Below are positions 5,726 through 9,031 of a stretch of DNA of 9,031 nt, one piece after another. Within the stretch, counting starts at the first letter, position 1; every line of letters starts with the position of its first letter. Both the position numbers and the translations under genes were made by a program. This stretch comes from an uncultured Bacillota bacterium (GTDB lineage: Bacteria > Bacillota_I > Bacilli_A > RF39 > UBA660): positions 1 to 9,031 of the forward strand of contig CAMNHZ010000034.1 of NCBI GenBank assembly GCA_946540075.1. Reading direction: 5' to 3'. The notes beneath the pieces are model-generated. The model was not told the origin of the DNA, searched no databases, and worked only from the letters and a program-made list of their open reading frames with translations.

Positions 5726-6734
5726 AATTTATTTTATATGGATTACTACTTGTTCCACTTCCACTTATTATTAAACTATCTTTTAAGACAATAACCGGTC
5801 TTATTTTAATATTAGATGTTGACATATCAACTGCACTGACATTACCACTATCTAATTTATAAGCATTTGATGAATTTTTAGCATTAAGTAGCCATGAACT
5901 TCCAGAAATATTTAAAAAACTTGATGATCCTCCAGCTTTATAATACTCACTTACTGTTAAAGCACCTATAATACTTTTTTTATTTTCTGTATGTTCAGAA
6001 GCTTCAATATCTTTTACATCAACACTAGTTAAATTTGTTGTATAATCTACCAATCCATTATGCCAATCTGTATCTAAAATATAATCTGATCTAATATCCT
6101 CATCATCATAATAATTACTAACTAATGTAGTTAATAAATTTGAATATGTACTATCGGTAGCACTATTAGAATTTAAAATAAGTTTTATACGACCATTTTG
6201 TATTGATACTATTCTCCAAATTTTATCTAAATAACTAACATAATTATTTGGATTAGCCCCTTGATAATAATATGTACCTGATTCAGAATCATTTAAAAGC
6301 GCAGATCCTGCATTATTTATAATGTTCTCAACACCAAAATATGTCGTATAAGATGTTGGACATTTTCCTTTCTCAACCTTAAGATTATTAATAGTTCCAT
6401 TAACACAAACCTTACCATCACTGACATTTTCTACAATAGTATGATTTCCTACTCCAAGTATTATCCTACCGGATTTTATTGTTCCTTCTTCATAATCTAG
6501 AACATTATTACTAGGAGACAAATCAAATGTATATGGTTTAGAAATATTATTATCATTGGCATACTCTTGTGCGACTGATACAACTTTTAAAACTGAAGTT
6601 TTAAAAGCTTTTGTCTTAGCTTTTGTAGTAAAGTTTTTAACAACAGGAACAGTTATCAAAGCAATCATTGCCATTATAACTATAACTGCCAACAACTCTG
6701 TAAGTGTGAACCCATTTCTTTTTATATCATTCAT
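5724..6734 (-). CDS. Type IV prepilin-like surface protein with large C-terminal domain
   Basis: The 336-residue product starts with a class III (prepilin) signal: a short basic leader MNDIKRNG, cleavage expected after Gly8, then FTLTELLAVI with Phe at +1 and Glu at +5, and a hydrophobic helix to about residue 32. A prepilin peptidase (PilD/ComC type) would cut and methylate it, and the mature protein would sit in the membrane or in a pseudopilus. Residues about 33-125 form the usual pilin body with two cysteines (110 and 125). Residues about 130-336 add a domain with YYYQGANPNNYVSYLDKIWR, then IKLIL, and an end IRPVIVL, GSGTSSNPYKI, a layout I associate with large prepilins of uncultured gut Bacillota. 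GGAGTG lies just before the ATG. No pilus assembly ATPase, platform protein or peptidase gene is nearby, so it is an orphan pilin. The patatin-like gene lies 62 bases upstream with no terminator between, so co-transcription is possible. Confidence 0.85.
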   Translation of the reverse strand: MNDIKRNGFTLTELLAVIVIMAMIALITVPVVKNFTTKAKTKAFKTSVLKVVSVAQEYANDNNISKPYTFDLSPSNNVLDYEEGTIKSGRIILGVGNHTIVENVSDGKVCVNGTINNLKVEKGKCPTSYTTYFGVENIINNAGSALLNDSESGTYYYQGANPNNYVSYLDKIWRIVSIQNGRIKLILNSNSATDSTYSNLLTTLVSNYYDDEDIRSDYILDTDWHNGLVDYTTNLTSVDVKDIEASEHTENKKSIIGALTVSEYYKAGGSSSFLNISGSSWLLNAKNSSNAYKLDSGNVSAVDMSTSNIKIRPVIVLKDSLIISGSGTSSNPYKIN

Positions 6735-6796
6735 ATTATCACTCCATACTCTATAACTAGATTACCACAATCATTGTTTTTACTCAACAAATAAAT

Positions 6797-8065
6797 TTAT
6801 GAAATTACACTTAAATAAAGCGCAGCCAAAAATTCTTTTGGTAATAAACCAGCAATTATACATAATTCTTTTTTACAACTATCATCATTACAATTTTCAA
6901 TTTTTTCATATATGTACTTTATTATTGTTTTATTATTTAAAAGTGATCTTACTTTCTTAGCCTTTATCTTTTCTTGAATCAAAGAATAATTCAATTCCTC
7001 AACTCTTCTTAATCTAGATAATATAATTCTATTAAACTTATCTAAGTCATATATTCTTGACTCATCTAATTCAAAAATTTTACCAATATATTCTATATTA
7101 TCAAGTAATATTTTTTTAACACCTTTTTCATTATCATTAAGAATTAATTTATTATATTTCCTTAATGATACTAGTTTTTTTAATATAGATTTTCTTTGTG
7201 TTTTATAATTAAATATTTCATTAACACTTGAAGATATATTAGTTGAATATCTATTATAAATAGCATCTAAAGTCTTACGTCTAAAAGTGAATTTATTACC
7301 ATCTAATTTTTTGTATACTTTCATGGTATCATTATATCCAAATTTCATAGCTCGTCGTGCTAAATCTGGATTAAATACTAAAAACGAACCTAGATCATTT
7401 CTTGGTACAATAACTGTTAGTTTAATATCTTTATACTTAATACGTCTTTTCAATCCCACTGAACGTAAATCAACTGCAATTATGTTATCAGCACCCATTT
7501 CTACAGCTAAATTAATAGGTAAATTATCATAGTATCCGCCATCTATATATGTCTTATCATCAATTTTCTTAGTTTTAAATGCCGGAAAACAAGTAGCACT
7601 TGCTAATAAATAATCTTTCAATTTATTCTGTGGTATATTTTTCTTAGTCATACTACGAGCTTTTAAATTAGTCAAATTAACCGTTACCAAACCAAAATCA
7701 ATACGAGATTTATAGAATTTTCTAATATTAACATATTTATCTACTATATTTTCTAATTTTGAAACATTCATTCCACCATCAAGAATCATTCCTTTGGCAA
7801 ATTTTTTAATTATTTCTTTTTTTCCGTCGCTAGTATTATATTGCGCTTCAAATTCTTCATCAAATATTTTATTAAAATCGATGTTATACCACATATAAAG
7901 TGCTTTTATAAAATCTTTTTGAACCATAAAACATCCATTTAATGCTCCTACGCTTGTTCCCGTAACAATATCATAATTTACATGCATCTTCTTTAAAGCA
8001 TACCATACACCTATTTGATAAGCACCTTTAGCTCCTCCTCCACTAAGAACAATAGCAGTTTTCAT
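6797..8065 (-). CDS. Patatin-like phospholipase
   Basis: The 422-residue product opens with the patatin fold: oxyanion-hole glycines GGGAKG (9-14), nucleophile elbow GTSVG with Ser38, and the catalytic aspartate in DGG (Asp175) followed by YYDNLPI. These form the Ser-Asp dyad of patatin-like lipid acyl hydrolases, so the enzyme should cleave acyl chains from phospholipids. The catalytic domain covers about 1-205; residues about 210-422 are an unrecognised, charged, helix-rich region. There is no signal peptide, so it is probably cytosolic, unlike type V secreted patatins. The start is ATG 8065, ten bases after GGAG; an in-frame GTG at 8074 would sit only one base from it. Many bacterial patatins of this RssA/YchK-like type have no known physiological substrate. 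Confidence 0.9.
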   Translation of the reverse strand: MKTAIVLSGGGAKGAYQIGVWYALKKMHVNYDIVTGTSVGALNGCFMVQKDFIKALYMWYNIDFNKIFDEEFEAQYNTSDGKKEIIKKFAKGMILDGGMNVSKLENIVDKYVNIRKFYKSRIDFGLVTVNLTNLKARSMTKKNIPQNKLKDYLLASATCFPAFKTKKIDDKTYIDGGYYDNLPINLAVEMGADNIIAVDLRSVGLKRRIKYKDIKLTVIVPRNDLGSFLVFNPDLARRAMKFGYNDTMKVYKKLDGNKFTFRRKTLDAIYNRYSTNISSSVNEIFNYKTQRKSILKKLVSLRKYNKLILNDNEKGVKKILLDNIEYIGKIFELDESRIYDLDKFNRIILSRLRRVEELNYSLIQEKIKAKKVRSLLNNKTIIKYIYEKIENCNDDSCKKELCIIAGLLPKEFLAALYLSVIS

Positions 8066-8086
8066 AATTACCACACTCCTTCTTCC

Positions 8087-8095
8087 ATTATATCA
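8087..8095 (-). promoter_or_regulatory. Extended -10 promoter of the patatin-like gene
   Basis: TGATATAAT on the minus strand is a perfect extended -10 (TGnTATAAT, box at 8087-8092). Transcription would start near 8080, just before GAAGGAGTG. The -35 region at 17 bases (TTAGTA) is poor, as is usual for extended -10 promoters. Confidence 0.6.
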
Positions 8096-8130
8096 TCATT
8101 TATCAATATTACTAATTTTTTTAATAAAAG

Positions 8131-8159
8131 TTGTCACTTTATGGTATACTTAATATAGC
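8131..8159 (+). promoter_or_regulatory. Candidate promoter of the CmpB-type gene
   Basis: A -35-like TTGTCA (8131-8136, 5 of 6) is 17 bases from TATAGC (8154-8159, 4 of 6). An alternative is the extended -10 TGGTATACT (box at 8145-8150) without a clear -35. Either start leaves a leader containing AAAGGA (8165-8170). It is divergent from the patatin promoter within the same 114-base gap. Confidence 0.45.
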
Positions 8160-8179
8160 ACAGTAAAGGATTTGATTGT

Positions 8180-8869
8180 ATGAGTAACTTACTATATATT
8201 TTTTTATTATATATTATATATTCATTTTTAGGTTGGATGATTGAAGTATTCGTTTGTAGTATTGAAGCAAAAAAATTTGTTTCAAGAGGGTTCCTAATCG
8301 GACCATATTGTCCAATATATGGTTATTCTGCCATTATTATGATTTTTTTCTTACAAAGATATGAAAGTGATATTCTAGTATTATTTGTAATGGGAACCAT
8401 TATAGCTTCTATTGCTGAATATGTTACCAGTTATTTAATGGAAAAATTATTTAATGCCAGATGGTGGGATTATTCACATATTCCATTTAATCTTAATGGT
8501 CGTATATGTCTTAAAAATTCAATGTTATTTGGATTACTTGCTGTAATACTAATCTATGTAGTTAATCCATTTATTACTTCAACACTTAATCAAATACCTA
8601 AAAACATATTAATGTATATTTCTCTATTAATTCTAATTATATTTGTTATTGATAATACTTTAACTTTTAATATTATGTTCCAAATTAAATCAAAAGTTAA
8701 GGTTATAAAAAAAGACTATACTGAAGAAATGACAAAGAAAGTTCGTGCGATGCTTGCTGAACATTCCTTTATATCTAGACGTATCCTTACATCTTTCCCT
8801 AATATAACTTTTAAAGGTAAAGGTATACAAAAAAATAAAGTAATAAAACTATTTAAAAATAATAAATAG
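8180..8869 (+). CDS. CmpB-type putative ABC transporter permease (PF06541)
   Basis: The 229-residue integral membrane protein matches the CmpB family by several hallmark strings: YSFLGWMIEV (14-23), KKFVSRGFLIGPYCPIYGYS (31-50), EYVTSYLMEKLF (80-91) and ARWWDYSHIPFNLNGRI (93-109), followed by FG. Hydrophobic segments lie at about 3-22, 44-58, 65-82, 113-135 and 143-168, and the tail after 168 is basic and cytoplasmic in character. The family is annotated as putative ABC transporter permease, but no substrate or partner ATPase is established, and none is next to it here. The ATG has AAAGGA nine bases upstream. The TAG stop is inside the terminator hairpin, so it is probably monocistronic. Confidence 0.85.
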   Translation: MSNLLYIFLLYIIYSFLGWMIEVFVCSIEAKKFVSRGFLIGPYCPIYGYSAIIMIFFLQRYESDILVLFVMGTIIASIAEYVTSYLMEKLFNARWWDYSHIPFNLNGRICLKNSMLFGLLAVILIYVVNPFITSTLNQIPKNILMYISLLILIIFVIDNTLTFNIMFQIKSKVKVIKKDYTEEMTKKVRAMLAEHSFISRRILTSFPNITFKGKGIQKNKVIKLFKNNK

Positions 8870-8877
8870 TTTTTTTT
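8845..8877 (+). terminator. AT-rich intrinsic terminator of the CmpB-type gene
   Basis: AAAACTATTTA (8845-8855) pairs with TAAATAGTTTT (8863-8873), loop of seven bases, and the T run covers 8870-8877. The hairpin includes the last codons and the TAG stop (8867-8869). The AAAACTATT/AATAGTTTT arms are the same as in the terminator at 4023-4059. Confidence 0.7.
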
Positions 8878-8887
8878 AGGCATATAT

Positions 8888-8918
8888 TTCACACAATACG
8901 ACTATTTTAGAATATATT
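8888..8918 (+). promoter_or_regulatory. Weak candidate promoter of the coat-like partial gene
   Basis: TTCACA (8888-8893, 5 of 6 to the -35) and TATATT (8913-8918, 5 of 6 to the -10) are present but 19 bases apart, longer than optimal. If the gene is a spore coat gene it might instead use sigma-E or sigma-K, but no clear CATAnnnTA element is seen at a suitable place. Confidence 0.25.
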
Positions 8919-8945
8919 ATATTGAAACAAGAAGGGGTGGATTAT

Positions 8946-9031
8946 ATGAACAATACAATGCAAGGGTGTAAATGCTTAGCTGAAATACTTACAGTTATAG
9001 AAATTTTACAAGAAAAATCAGAACACGCCGA
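8946..9031 (+). CDS. N-terminal part of a small cysteine-containing protein, CotY/CotZ-like (runs off the window)
   Basis: The ATG at 8946 follows a strong site AAGGGGTGG six bases upstream, and 28 codons are open to the window end: MNNTMQGCKC then LAEILTVIEILQEK. The spacing of two early cysteines (8 and 10) before a helix of the form xLxxIxxLQ resembles the start of the ExsY/CotY/CotZ spore outer-coat proteins, which cross-link through many cysteines. Too little is present to test this: the diagnostic later cysteines and the NTxPFxLY-type segment would be outside the window. The gene itself is very likely real because of the ribosome binding site, its placement after a terminator and the open frame. 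Confidence 0.5.
   Translation, partial: MNNTMQGCKCLAEILTVIEILQEKSEHA

Noticed and set aside
7287..7532. Plus-strand open frame of 81 codons, and a similar one at 6556-6756
   Set aside because: Both are antisense to the catalytic part of the patatin gene and to the prepilin signal region, whose motifs are unmistakable; the products look like mirror frames of real coding sequence.
4047..8065. Helicase plus patatin considered as parts of a defence system (CBASS-type or similar)
   Set aside because: There is no nucleotidyltransferase (cyclase), Cap-type or nuclease gene nearby, and the helicase has its own promoter and is cut off by a terminator from the pilin/patatin pair. The patatin is of a common housekeeping type.

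Overview
The window is a compact, strongly AT-rich piece of a low-GC Gram-positive (Bacillota) chromosome. An encoded-CCA tRNA array, consensus sigma-A promoters, GGAGG-type ribosome binding sites, U-tract terminators and homologues of Bacillus subtilis YugI, YutI and YutH all point there. TGA acts as a stop and tryptophan is TGG, so the code is standard and not the Mycoplasma code. The gene mix (orphan prepilin with a large ectodomain, YutH-like and CotY/CotZ-like coat proteins, CmpB-type membrane protein) would fit an uncultured gut Bacilli lineage related to RF39 or Erysipelotrichales. That placement is inference.

Region by region: 1-304 holds four tRNA genes on the minus strand, read as Val(TAC), Thr(TGT), Tyr(GTA), Gln(TTG), the last cut by the window edge, driven by a near-consensus promoter at 329-357. 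Just upstream on the same strand is a YugI/CvfD-type S1-domain RNA-binding protein (378-734). Divergent from it is a small NifU-type Fe-S scaffold protein (836-1066). It converges with a minus-strand group of a YutH/CotS-like protein (1069-1965), a possible 24-codon small ORF (2001-2075) and an unrecognised protein with a DUF1292-like N terminus (2068-2664). A short divergent control region (2665-2728) leads to a plus-strand gene for a six-helix HdeD/DUF308-like membrane protein fused to what looks like a circularly permuted papain-like domain (2729-4027). This is the most unusual protein here.

Then come three minus-strand genes: a short helicase IV/UvrD-like helicase (4047-5639), a type IV prepilin-like surface protein (5724-6734) and a patatin-like phospholipase (6797-8065). 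The window ends with two plus-strand genes: a CmpB-type putative ABC transporter permease (8180-8869) and the first 28 codons of a cysteine-containing protein that resembles CotY/CotZ coat proteins (8946 onward).

The genes do not form one pathway. They look like an ordinary chromosomal mix of housekeeping (tRNA, translation-associated S1 protein, Fe-S assembly) and envelope functions (HdeD-papain fusion, prepilin, patatin, CmpB protein, coat-like proteins). No convincing mobile element, CRISPR array, phage gene or defence operon is visible. A recurring architectural trait is that every terminator I can see overlaps the stop codon of the gene it ends, and two of them serve convergent gene pairs. 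No gene-free stretch exceeds 300 bases.
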